The notes under the pieces were generated by a model that was not told where the DNA came from, searched no databases, and saw nothing but the letters and a program-made list of their open reading frames with translations. A stretch of DNA of 64,000 nucleotides from Cephalotus follicularis. Taxonomy: Eukaryota > Streptophyta > Magnoliopsida > Oxalidales > Cephalotaceae. The stretch covers positions 14,915-78,914 of the forward strand of contig BDDD01002100.1 of NCBI GenBank assembly GCA_001972305.1, given 5' to 3'. Position numbers and translations under genes: made by a program. How positions within the stretch are numbered: position 1 is the first letter of the stretch; each line of letters starts with the position of its first letter. Shown piece by piece: positions 55,097 through 64,000 of this stretch.

Positions 55097-56814
55097 TGTT
55101 GGAACTTTATGGTGAGCTAACAACTAAGAAAAAATCTAGATGCATGCAACCTAAAACAATCCATTATCATCTCATGAACAACAAACCATAAAGTCCAGTC
55201 CCAAGATCATTGAGCATATATGTACAGTCAGAAATACAAAGATTAAATAAGGAGGAGAAGACGAAAATCACTCACAAAATAGAGCGGCTCCTTCCTTGAT
55301 AGTCATGGGTTCTAGCTTCCAAGATAAGCAAGCCTCCAAGGTATCTACACCAAGCTTCTAATCTCCAATACCAAGGCTTCTTCCAAGCCATCTTCTTTGA
55401 TTCGCAGGTCACTGCGTTTTCTGTTGAGAGAGAGGAACAAGAGGAGCGGTTGAAGAGAAGAAAAACGTGTTCTATGTATTTGATGCTAGTAAAAACGTGT
55501 TTAACACAAATCCCTCATCCTCCTATTTTAGCCAAATCTCCTTATTAGTATAAATAGATTTTCTTTCCAAAGATAAATACTTACTTTCCTTAATCAACAT
55601 TAAGGACAGTTAATCTCATTAAGAGTAATTAGGAAAAATATCCTAATAATTATTCTCTCATGCATGGTGTTGGAAATATCAGATTGTATTGTGTGTGACC
55701 CTATGGGTTCACTATTACGCTGGCCGTATGATTAAATCATAAAACCCATGATTATCTGATTAGGTATTTATTATCACATAAAAGGAAACACCCTTGCGGA
55801 CTTTTCGAATTAAAACTCTTTTAATTCTTTTCTTTCAAGATTAATTATCAATTTAATCTCGGGCATCCTACAGGTCGACGTCGATATCTAGCAATGCATA
55901 ACGACCCCCAAGTAATATGAATTATCTGTGAACCACGATTTACAGGTATATGCACGTACAGTCCCTCCATTGACAATGCTTTGATCAAATCTAGGGTACA
56001 GATTATGCCAGACCTTAATAACTTAATCTTTAGTTACGTGATTATCTTTCGTCAGCTTTAAATAATATTAGAGGTGCCCCTATAATATTTTACCAACGAT
56101 GTCAGACACTTGATATCGTGGCTAGCCTGGCCAGACACTAAATTGCTAACGAAAATCATCCTGAGCATAATCTTCCTTTACTAGAAGCAATGGATTTATT
56201 ATTGCACGTTCACATGTCTCCACACATAAGCATACTATGTCCAACTAATGTCTGTATAGATTTCCTTGAATATGTATTTAAGCACCATCAAAACACAGCA
56301 TCATATGCACAAGACATCCAGTGACGGCTCATGTTTAAGGACCACTTGCACTGCTGTAAAACTATAATTATGTCTGACATGTACGTAAAACTCCATACAT
56401 ACATTCTATTTTCTAGTCACCTTCAGTGAACTCATTTATTAATCAACGAGCACCCACGTAGTTATCATAGCATCGACCATGCGAGTGAGTGTAAGATCAA
56501 TCACCCTATGCTTACCGATCCGACAGTACGTGCTAGTTTATTCGGATTGATCATGCCCTGAGTGTCAATCCTATAACCAGAAAGATTCGAAATAAAGTAT
56601 ACGGAGATTCCAACTCTCACATCATGATCTCATCATGAACTTGGTTCTCTAACTTTATTTAAGTACATTCATTCATTATTAAATAAACATGTATTGATGT
56701 AATGAACTCATAGCCAATGATAAAATATAAACATCTCTATTGAATTTTGATCATTATATATAAGATAGAGTAAATGCAAGCTCGGCACTGGCTTGCAGGA
56801 CTTCATCCCTAACA
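55097..56814 (-). repeat. Copia LTR (1,718 bp, minus strand)
   Basis: On the minus strand it starts TGTTAGGGATGAAGTCCTGC (56814) and ends ATAAAGTTCCAACA (55097) before the primer site. Its start resembles the LTR at 38308 (TGTTAG..TCCTGCAAGCCA). Leader-like GAGAGAGAGGAACAAGAGG lies at 55424-55442. No TSD can be tested because the other end is missing. Confidence 0.78.
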
Positions 56815-58100
56815 TCAACTTCTAAGGGTTGAAGCATAAATTTGTAGAACATATCGAATTAAAAAAGTAGGTTTAAGCGTTGATGCGTACAGTTTATGCG
56901 TTAACCTTCCAGGCTTAAAACTGTACACATAAACGCATATATTGAATACCTTCTCAGAAAGTGTGCACGCAGTGTAGGTCAAATGTACACAGGGAATAAT
57001 GTATGCGTACATGGAATATAACTGGTATGTACATTGTGAAAAAACTCGCTTAGTGGAAGCGGAAAAAACAAGGTGCACGTATTACACCAAAGCAGTATGT
57101 AGTGTGCAAGGGAGGTTTTGAGAATGGACGGCGGCGTCAGCATGTACATGCTTGAATAAAGGTAAGGTGCGTACAAATACCACCTGTGTGAGTGAGAATT
57201 GGTAGTCATTAGACCCATGACTAACAAAACAACTAGCCTTGGTACATTAGTTGCAATGTGTTGATTAGTTGAGTTTGAACAGATACCGTAAGGGTTTTTT
57301 TATGGACCTTCTATAAAGGCGTACTCACAGTGTAGGACAACGTACACACAAAATAAAGTAGGTGTACATAGAATATCCCTAGTATGTACATTATGAAAAA
57401 AATCACTTCGTAGAAGTAGAAAAAGAGGATACCCAGTTGCTGATATAATTATAGATTTGGTTTTGACCTTTTTGTCTTTCGTCCAATATTTATGAATAAT
57501 AGAAAGAATAGACGAAGGAGACCTTTGGGGATTTCATAAAGATTTTCTAACAGATCTTCCTAGAAAGTGTACACGTAGTGTTGGTCAGATATACACATAG
57601 AATAACCTATGCGTATGGGATATGATTTTTATGCACATTGTGAAAAAACTCGCTTAGTGGAAGTGGAAAAATAGGGTGCACGTATGCCAGCAAAGCAGTA
57701 TGTAGTGTGCGAGGGGGGTTTAGGAATGGTCGACAGTCGTGAGCATGTACATGCTTGAATAAAGTTAGGGTACGTATGAATAAAATCTGTGTGTGTAAAA
57801 ATTGGTAATCGATCGGTCGATGACTAACAAAAAACTAGTCTCGGTACATTAGTTGTATTCCGATGATTAATTGAGTTTGAACGGATATCGTAAGGGTTTT
57901 TTTTTATGCACTTTCTATGAAAGCATACATGCAGTGTAGCATAAACATACATATAGAATAACGTAGGCGTACATAGAATATGCCTAGTATGTACATTATG
58001 AAAAAAGTTACTCCGTTGAAGCAGAAAAAGAAAACACATATTCCTTACAAGTATGATGTAGTGTGAAAGGCTTAACCACTTTATGGAAATGTCTTAAACC
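56815..58100. repeat. 606-bp higher-order tandem repeat
   Basis: Two units begin at about 56955 and 57561 and share CTCGCTTAGTGGAAG, AAAGCAGTATGTAGTGTGC, GCATGTACATGCTTGAATAA, GGTACATTAGTTG and a CGTAAGGGTTTTTTT. Each unit holds two related sub-units of about 110 bases (starts 56955, 57312, 57561, 57916; steps about 357, 249, 355) with GTGTAGG..GTACA...TAGTATGTACATTATGAAAAAA. No coding potential. Confidence 0.82.
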
Positions 58101-60120
58101 TTAAACCTATGAATCTATGACCCTTACACTTCATATTTAGAAAAAATAAATTTTCAATTTTGTGGTGGCTAGAAAAGATTCAAATATTGTTAAATATTTT
58201 TAATTTCTGTGATTTTAGAGGATACATATGTAGAATCTATACATGTGGATTAAGCATTTGACGTTTGACTCTCAATTTCCAAACAACTAAAAATTGGGGA
58301 TAAAAAAAAGAACAAAGGAACGAAGAAAGCAAGTCCATGGAGATTAAAACATCATAAAATGCATAAAGCCAATGCTTTTGGAAACTCATGTGTATATATA
58401 AATGGGTTAACCACTATGGTTGGCTCAGGGGTAGAAATCAGAATGGTTAGGTCCACCTCAGAGGGTGTACTATCTAGCACAACACTTACGAGGGTCATTG
58501 AGGAGTATATACTTCTAGCCACACTGGATTCCTGACACATAGGTGCATCAGGAGTCGTTTAGGAATTTTATCGAACATGATGTGTGCAAGCCTGAGGAGG
58601 TTGATGAATGGTGATTTGGGCACTAGAGGACAGCTCGACACAAGGACAAATCAAAGAGGCAGACTGCAAACTCAATGAGTCATGAGGAATGGGCTCTTCC
58701 GTGGCCTTATTAAGTGTTGGAAAGGCTCAAAATGAGGAAGAGACATTAAGGGACTTTAGGGTTAAAGGTTGTATAACAAAACTTTTTAATCCATTTTAAA
58801 TGTCCAGTCAATGGCATACCCTAAACCTAAGTCCATTAGTGTCCCATTATGCCCTAGGATCTCTAATTAGGGTATCAGTCGAACCTAGAAAACATTCAAA
58901 GCATGAAGAAGGGACAAGTTGAAGCTAGGGTTACACAAACCCTAGCTTTGGCTCTCCCAAAAAATGCATTAGGGTAACACACCAAACCCTAACACATTAT
59001 GCTCCAAAACCTAAACCCTAACCCTAGAAAACCCTTAAGGTTTTCTAGGGCACAAAACCTGCATGAAAAGGGCATGGGTGGGGTGGAAATCCCAGCCCTC
59101 AAACCCTACACCATAACAACACAAAATAACAACAACAAAGATGGAATTAGAACCATTACCTAATTCTTAGTCCACCTCCACTTTTGTGTGTTCCTTCCAA
59201 CTTGAATCCAACCTTTGAAGCTTCACAAATATTGCTCATCTAGGAACGACTAGGGTTCTTTGTGAAGGCTAAATGGCTAAAAGTGTTTACCCTAAACTAG
59301 TCTCCAAAAAAAGTAAAGATAGAAACCATTAAAGTGACTATCTCCACCTATTATGAAGTTTGGAGGGTGAGAGGAAGGTTGTTTGTGTTTCTTTCTCAAA
59401 GAGCTTGAAGCTCAAGCATGTTCTTCCATGGAGGAAGGCTTCTCATGGCTAGAGAAGGGAGAAAGAGATGAGAGAGCATACGGGTGAATTAAGAGAAGAG
59501 AATGAGTGAAGTGTGTTATGAAAGATTAGCAAAATGTCTTAAGTCATTACTCACATGTAAGACTAGTCAAATGATGACTCACCAAAGCTTCTCACACAAG
59601 CTTAAATGACTCACAAATTCTCTCCATTTTATCACTTAAGGTCGGCCAATATGAAGCATAAAAGCGTCGGGTGCAATGCCTTCAACAAGGGACAAATGCA
59701 TGTGACTATTCATTAGTTGAAATAGTCAACAATAGTATGCTATGTTTTGCATTTGGGCTAACCATTTCACAAGGCAATGTTAAGGCCCAATTTAAGGCAT
59801 CACATAGCCAAAATTTTGGCCCACATAGGGAAGTAAATCCCAAGTCCAAAATGCTACAAAGCCCACTTGCTCTCCCTACAAATTAATGCCCAATGCATTC
59901 ACAAGTTTCACAAACAATCCTTTGCACGTAACATTCTATTATGGCGATGCATGAACTCACTTCTAAAGAAGTGATGTATGTCCAAAAAATAAAATGTTCA
60001 CTAGTAAAGTAATATCTCTCTTAAATTTTAACCTCTCACTAAATGACATGTGTCCCTCACACATCAACCTGTTCCAAAATCATACGGGACCCGAAAGTCA
60101 GGTTGGGTTCCGGTACAACA
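58101..60120 (-). mobile_element. Probable LTR (minus strand) starting at 60120
   Basis: The minus strand at 60120 starts TGTTGTACCGGAACCCAACC, an LTR-like start that interrupts copia LTR sequence. Downstream on the minus strand come GGGCC/TTGGGC words, a CT-rich leader (59530-59390) and a donor-like TTAG|GTAATGG (59164), the layout of other LTRs here. The far end is not found; 58100-58900 may be a different element. The minus-strand ORF at 58540-58352 has no known motif. Confidence 0.4.
58922..59050. repeat. Two perfect hairpins with telomere-like AAACCCTA words
   Basis: AAGCTAGGGTT/AACCCTAGCTT (58922-58932, 58938-58948; 5-base loop) and CCCTAGAAAACC/GGTTTTCTAGGG (59022-59033, 59039-59050; 5-base loop). 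AAACCCTAACCCTA lies between them at 59012-59025. Confidence 0.8.
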
Positions 60121-61223
60121 ATATATTTTCCAAAACATCCCAAAATTCTGGTAAGACCATCACAATAGTCTTTAGACTATCTAAACAGCCCCGGTGTGAT
60201 CTCTAATCACCCCCAGATCCGTGGACCAAAGTACCACGTCTATCATACATTAGCCCGATAACCTGTACTTTCCTCACTATCTTCGGTTTATGTGTCATGT
60301 ATCCCTCATCAACTCGACTCTAACCACGGCCTAAGGTTTGGATTAATGTCAACCCTAGGAAAAACCGCAATAACTATAATTATACGAACGCACTGAGACT
60401 ATCGGGAGACATCCCAGGAAACCACTAGTTTCCAATCTCCCAAGTGACTGGCCAGGACTTTAAGTCTTCAACGGTCATAGATGTGATAAAGCCTATAACC
60501 CATCAACACAGGTGTGATGATCCCATCTTGCGTACCCATACATCTTGATGCAACTCTCACAAGTCCAAAAGAAAACCCTTTTTCTAACACGTGACTAGTG
60601 ATGGGGAAGGAAAAAATCAAAGCCAAGCGATTACTACACAATGTATACCAGCTGCTCAGGTCTAAGGAAACAACATAAATCACGTATGATCTACTAATCA
60701 CCTTTGACTATACACTACCGAGATAATAGGAACTCTATTGACAGAGGTGTTGACTCTCCAAATAGATAACCTATAGAGGGTCAGTTCAATGACATGCATC
60801 CAGCATACATACCGTATCAGCTTTAGGGTAAACCAAAATGGCAATGAGATAATCCATCCTCTACATGACATGGGAGCAATCATAATATGGCAAGTCTTTG
60901 CGGTTCATCAATTGCCCTAAGAAAGTGAACCTATGACTTGGAACTTTTGTCAAAAGGGAGTAAGGATCTTATTATCATAACCTCTCAGGTACAAGATTGA
61001 AACCCTCAAACGACATGGCACTATATGTGTATTCAGTTAACATGGTGATTAACTGATCCATATCGACGGTTTGAGATAATACATATAGCAAAATTCCAAT
61101 CTTACTGAATATGCACTATAGAACATGAATGGAACTAAGAATGTATGGACACAGAGTGTATCATATGTAAAATACATATGGATGCAGCCACCTCTTGGCT
61201 CACAAGGACACACCTATCTAACA
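60121..61223 (-). mobile_element. Copia LTR fragment, minus strand
   Basis: On the minus strand it starts TGTTAGATAGGTGTGTCC at 61223 and follows the order of the LTR at 38308: for example reverse of CAAAAGAAAACCCTTTTTCT..ACACGTGACTAG against the 38915-38950 segment. It is cut at 60121 by the LTR-like start at 60120. Confidence 0.72.
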
Positions 61224-62246
61224 TTAAGGGCTTTGAATTGATTAGAAATATTGACTAGAGGTTTGAGAGTCTGGCCACTTTGATTGGCTGATTGAATGTT
61301 GAGATTGGAAGGCTTTAAGAGTTGGTTTGGGCATTTTGGAAAACTATTGGAGGACAGGGAATGGAGGGTTGATTGGGCACAATTGGGATAAGTGGCACTA
61401 GGCCATTGTCTGAGGGAAGAAAATTTGGCTCTAATGTGTTGGGCATAAACGAAGGATGGGATGAAGATTCGGTGGGATATGAAGCCAAAATGTTGGCCCG
61501 AATTGAGAGAGTAAGGGTTTTATGGCTTGTAGTTTGAGGGTTAGCGCTTATGGGGGGAAGAGGGTTGGTTGGGGCATTTCCACAAATAGTTTGTGGGCAT
61601 GGTTGAGAAGGATGGGAAACGGTGATTAGGGCACCAAAAAGTCTCTCGGCACATGACCGATTCACAATGATAGGCTGCAAACATACGTCAATATTACCTT
61701 GGTGGGCTGGAGGAGAAGGGTTTACAGTTGGCTGGGGATGGGCCTTGGTGGTTTTTCTTCGTCATTGAAGGATTTGATGGCCTTGTACGTGGCAGAAGCT
61801 ATAATAACCAATTCTCATATCATAATCAATTTTTTGGGTCAAAAATTTGTCGACACCGATGGCTATCATAAGTTATTTAGGGAAATTGGTAGCCAGGTTC
61901 ATCTCAACGCATAATCGGGGAGCCATAGGGTGCTTCAACTTCTAGGTCCTTTCATCCAACCAAAAGAATCTCCCAATGGCATTTCCAATAGCCTCAAGAA
62001 TTAAGGGGTTTTGGAAAGGCAGAAGAAGTTCTATTAGGCGCAACCACGTGGCAGTGAAAAACGAATCTATCTTCTTGTTGTAATTCGGCGTCCACCAAAG
62101 GAGGAGGAAGCGTTTATTGTCAAACATCCTAGACTCCCTAAACCAGGGAATGGTGAAGTTAGATTCAGAATGTAGGCGGATGCATCTATGCTTCAGATCT
62201 AGTAAACCCACTGTAGTAGGGAGGTCGAGACCCCATGTGGAGTTAA
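61224..62246 (-). pseudogene. LINE ORF1 fragment (DUF4283 and knuckle region)
   Basis: 62211-61942 on the minus strand reads FTIPWFRESRMFDNKRFLLL, FTATWLRLIELLLPFQNPLI and LEAIGNAIGRFFWLDERT, the end of the DUF4283 domain of plant LINE ORF1 proteins. After a frame change RLCVEMNLATNFPK and KIDYDMRIGYYSFCHVQGHQ (about 61890-61790) fit the next block, where the Cys-rich knuckle is degraded. A proline-rich tail follows (61680-61315). No reverse transcriptase portion is present. No poly(A) tail seen. Confidence 0.75.
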
Positions 62247-62759
62247 TGTAACACCCCGGACCTGGTGGAGGCCTGTGACGTTACCTCAGTCCTATACAGT
62301 CTTTTAATCCTTAAGTAGGGTACTAATTAAGTCTATACCGTAATACGAAAAAACCATAAAATTTTAAACTTTTATACATGCGAATACTAAAGTGCATAGT
62401 CCATTCAAATACTCTTAAACATTAATACAAATTCTTGGCATAACATGCATAAATATCATACAACTCCATTGTATTCCATAATAAGTCCATACATAATATG
62501 AAATCGATAACAATACATCTTCCTTGAAACCTCGCTCCATGCATCTCTACTCTTACTAGTTGTTGTATCCTTGGCCATTACCACTTACCCCAACTCCATC
62601 AAAACCTGATCGAATAAATGTGCCACATCCTGAAAGATGGGTCAGCCATAAGGGCTTGTAGAAAATAACCTCATGCTTATGATATGAAGAGATATCGTAA
62701 GTATATATGCATGTCATAACATATGTATGACAACAATTGTGGTTAACCAATATATATAT
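62247..62759 (-). mobile_element. Gypsy-type LTR, 3' portion, minus strand
   Basis: Plus-strand TGTAACACCCCGGACCTGG at 62247 is an LTR terminus; same family as 5850-6153 plus 14010-14157 in opposite orientation. Cut at 62759 by a copia LTR. Confidence 0.68.
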
Positions 62760-62999
62760 TGTTAGATAGGAGTGTCCCTGCATGCCACGGGGTGGCTACA
62801 TGCTTGTATATATACATTATTGATTTAAACATATTCTTAATTCCATTCATGTTTTATTGTGTAAATTACATTCAACAATGGCATTTAGCTATATGCACAT
62901 CCCTATTGCTACGGATCAGTTAATCACCATATTAACTTAATACACATATAGTGCCATGTCGATAAATGGTTGGATCTCGTGCCGGGAAAGTTATGAGAA
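62760..62999 (+). mobile_element. Copia LTR start fragment
   Basis: TGTTAGATAGGAGTGTCCCTGCATGCCACGG-type start (first 20 bases TGTTAGATAGGAGTGTCCCT), same family as 38308 and 61223. Cut at 62999 by the next LTR. Confidence 0.72.
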
Positions 63000-64000
63000 T
63001 GTAACGACCCGAATTCCCCTTTGTACTATTGAGCACTGTTTATGCATACACTGTACAGTATTGAATTGTATTTGACTATATTGAACTGTATAGGACATTG
63101 AGAGATGATTGAATTGAGGTATTCTTATACCTATTACTTATCGTATTAATCATATGCATGTATAGTTGGGGTATTTTGGGCTAAGTTTCAGAGATTTGAC
63201 TGAATTGACTATATAAGTCAACCCTTAATCATTTTTCCCTCATTCTCTCATTTTCCCATTTCTCCTTCTCCCTCTATCCTTCTCCTTCTCTCTCTCTCTC
63301 TCTCTCTCCCAGCTGAGCAGCCTTCTCTTCACCCAGCAGCTCCGGATTGCCACACCAGAAGTGAATAGAAATTGCAAGTCTCACCTCCTTTCTTCTTGAA
63401 CAAGGCAGCGGCTAGGTCTTGAGTGCTTTCAACCGATTGATTGATTGGTAGCTCAACTATTGAAGCTCCATTTCTAGGTAGGATTTCTCTACTTGAATTG
63501 TTTATCGCTTAATTGATTGTTATAGATCCTATCCATATGCGCTATTATGGGCCAGTGTCATATGGATAATTAGATCGCCAATTGTATGCATGCATTTGAC
63601 ATATCATGCATTGATAATATACAAAACAAATTGATATTGTATAATCTGCCACAGATATTGCACCTTGTATACGCATACATGTTGTATGGGGGTTCTGCTT
63701 AACCTTGTGACTAACCCCATCCTATAGGATAGGGCTGTGTGTGCATTCTTGTGTGGAACAGGTAGGACAGCAAGTAGCAGCGAACAGAAGAATTGAAGAT
63801 TAGATTTGACCACATGACCATATTGTTTTGACAGAGCTTATATTGTAAATTGTATTGAAAAGATTGATAATTAGTATCGTATTGTATCATGTTATGGAAT
63901 GATTGTATCATATTGATGGATTATTGTTTGTTTTGCAAGAGAACTATATTGTATCTTCCACATATTAAAATGTATTGTAAAGTTTTTAGTTTTCCGTATT
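63000..64000 (+). mobile_element. Gypsy LTR, running off the right edge
   Basis: Starts TGTAACGACCCGAATTCCCC at 63000, similar to solo LTR B (TGTAATGACCCGAATTT). A TATA box (63210), CT-rich leader with (TC)n (63287-63308) and donor-like TTCTAG|GTAGGATT (63477/63478) follow. The end is outside the window. Confidence 0.78.
63210..63217 (+). promoter_or_regulatory. LTR TATA box
   Basis: TATATAAG about 268 bases before the donor-like TTCTAG|GTAGG; a (TC)n leader lies between. Confidence 0.5.

Noticed and set aside
54913-55191. Plus-strand ORF of 92 codons
   Set aside because: It overlaps a copia leader, primer-binding site and LTR end on the minus strand.
59010-59030. Interstitial telomere array
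   Set aside because: Only two adjacent CCCTAAA-like units are seen; the rest are scattered single words.

Overview
This window is plant nuclear DNA, almost certainly from a flowering plant and probably a eudicot, taken from a transposon-filled intergenic region. The evidence is plant-type Ty1/copia, Athila-like and Tekay-like retrotransposons, an En/Spm (CACTA) transposon, a plant LINE fragment, a tRNA-derived SINE and several MITEs, in AT-rich sequence. I found no convincing host gene, no rRNA or intact tRNA gene and no CRISPR array. Almost every coding stretch is a broken remnant of a transposable element. The interest lies in the nesting, which can be read as a relative history because many insertions still have their target-site duplications (TSDs).

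Layout, left to right. 1-2338: start of a large minus-strand gypsy LTR that cuts into a CACTA transposon (2339-5849). The CACTA itself sits in the 3' part of another LTR (5850-6153, resuming at 14010-14157). That LTR is split by a complete Ty1/copia element (6154-14009, 489-bp LTRs, TSD ATGTA), which carries a solo LTR (7365-8560, TSD CATAT) in its leader. 14158-17304: AT-rich spacer with small MITE-like repeats. 17305-25854: minus-strand copia element with short LTRs, its leader holding a SINE and a 2.8-kb solo LTR (22591-25379, TSD TATAT). 25855-27584: spacer with a hAT-type MITE.

27585-46285 is the best nest. A 285-bp Mutator-type MITE (imperfect 9-bp TSD) was split by an 18.4-kb Tekay-like gypsy element (27721-46131, TSD CTCAA). 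That element was then hit by a solo LTR in gag-pro (31770-32918, TSD ATATT), by a second solo LTR inside reverse transcriptase (34040-36029, TSD GTTAA), and by a copia element inside its 3' LTR (38308-44572). A later 333-bp tandem duplication copied the junction between reverse transcriptase and the second solo LTR.

46751-64000: a minus-strand gypsy LTR fragment with a GC-rich core, a minus-strand Athila-like element (48488-54302 plus LTR), a minus-strand copia LTR (55097-56814), a 606-bp higher-order tandem repeat (about 56955-58040), further LTR pieces, a LINE ORF1 fragment (61224-62246), and a gypsy LTR running off the right edge.

The most unusual signal is a set of short, self-complementary 16-18-mers built around GTCGA. 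They occur as loose arrays in LTRs or leaders of several unrelated element types. In two copies of one LTR family the arm sequence differs but the dyad symmetry is kept. Other points are GC-rich repeat blocks inside the gypsy LTRs, a shared TATA/leader/splice-donor layout in four LTRs, and Asp-to-Asn changes at both reverse transcriptase and RNase H active sites of the Tekay-like element that look like methyl-CpG decay.
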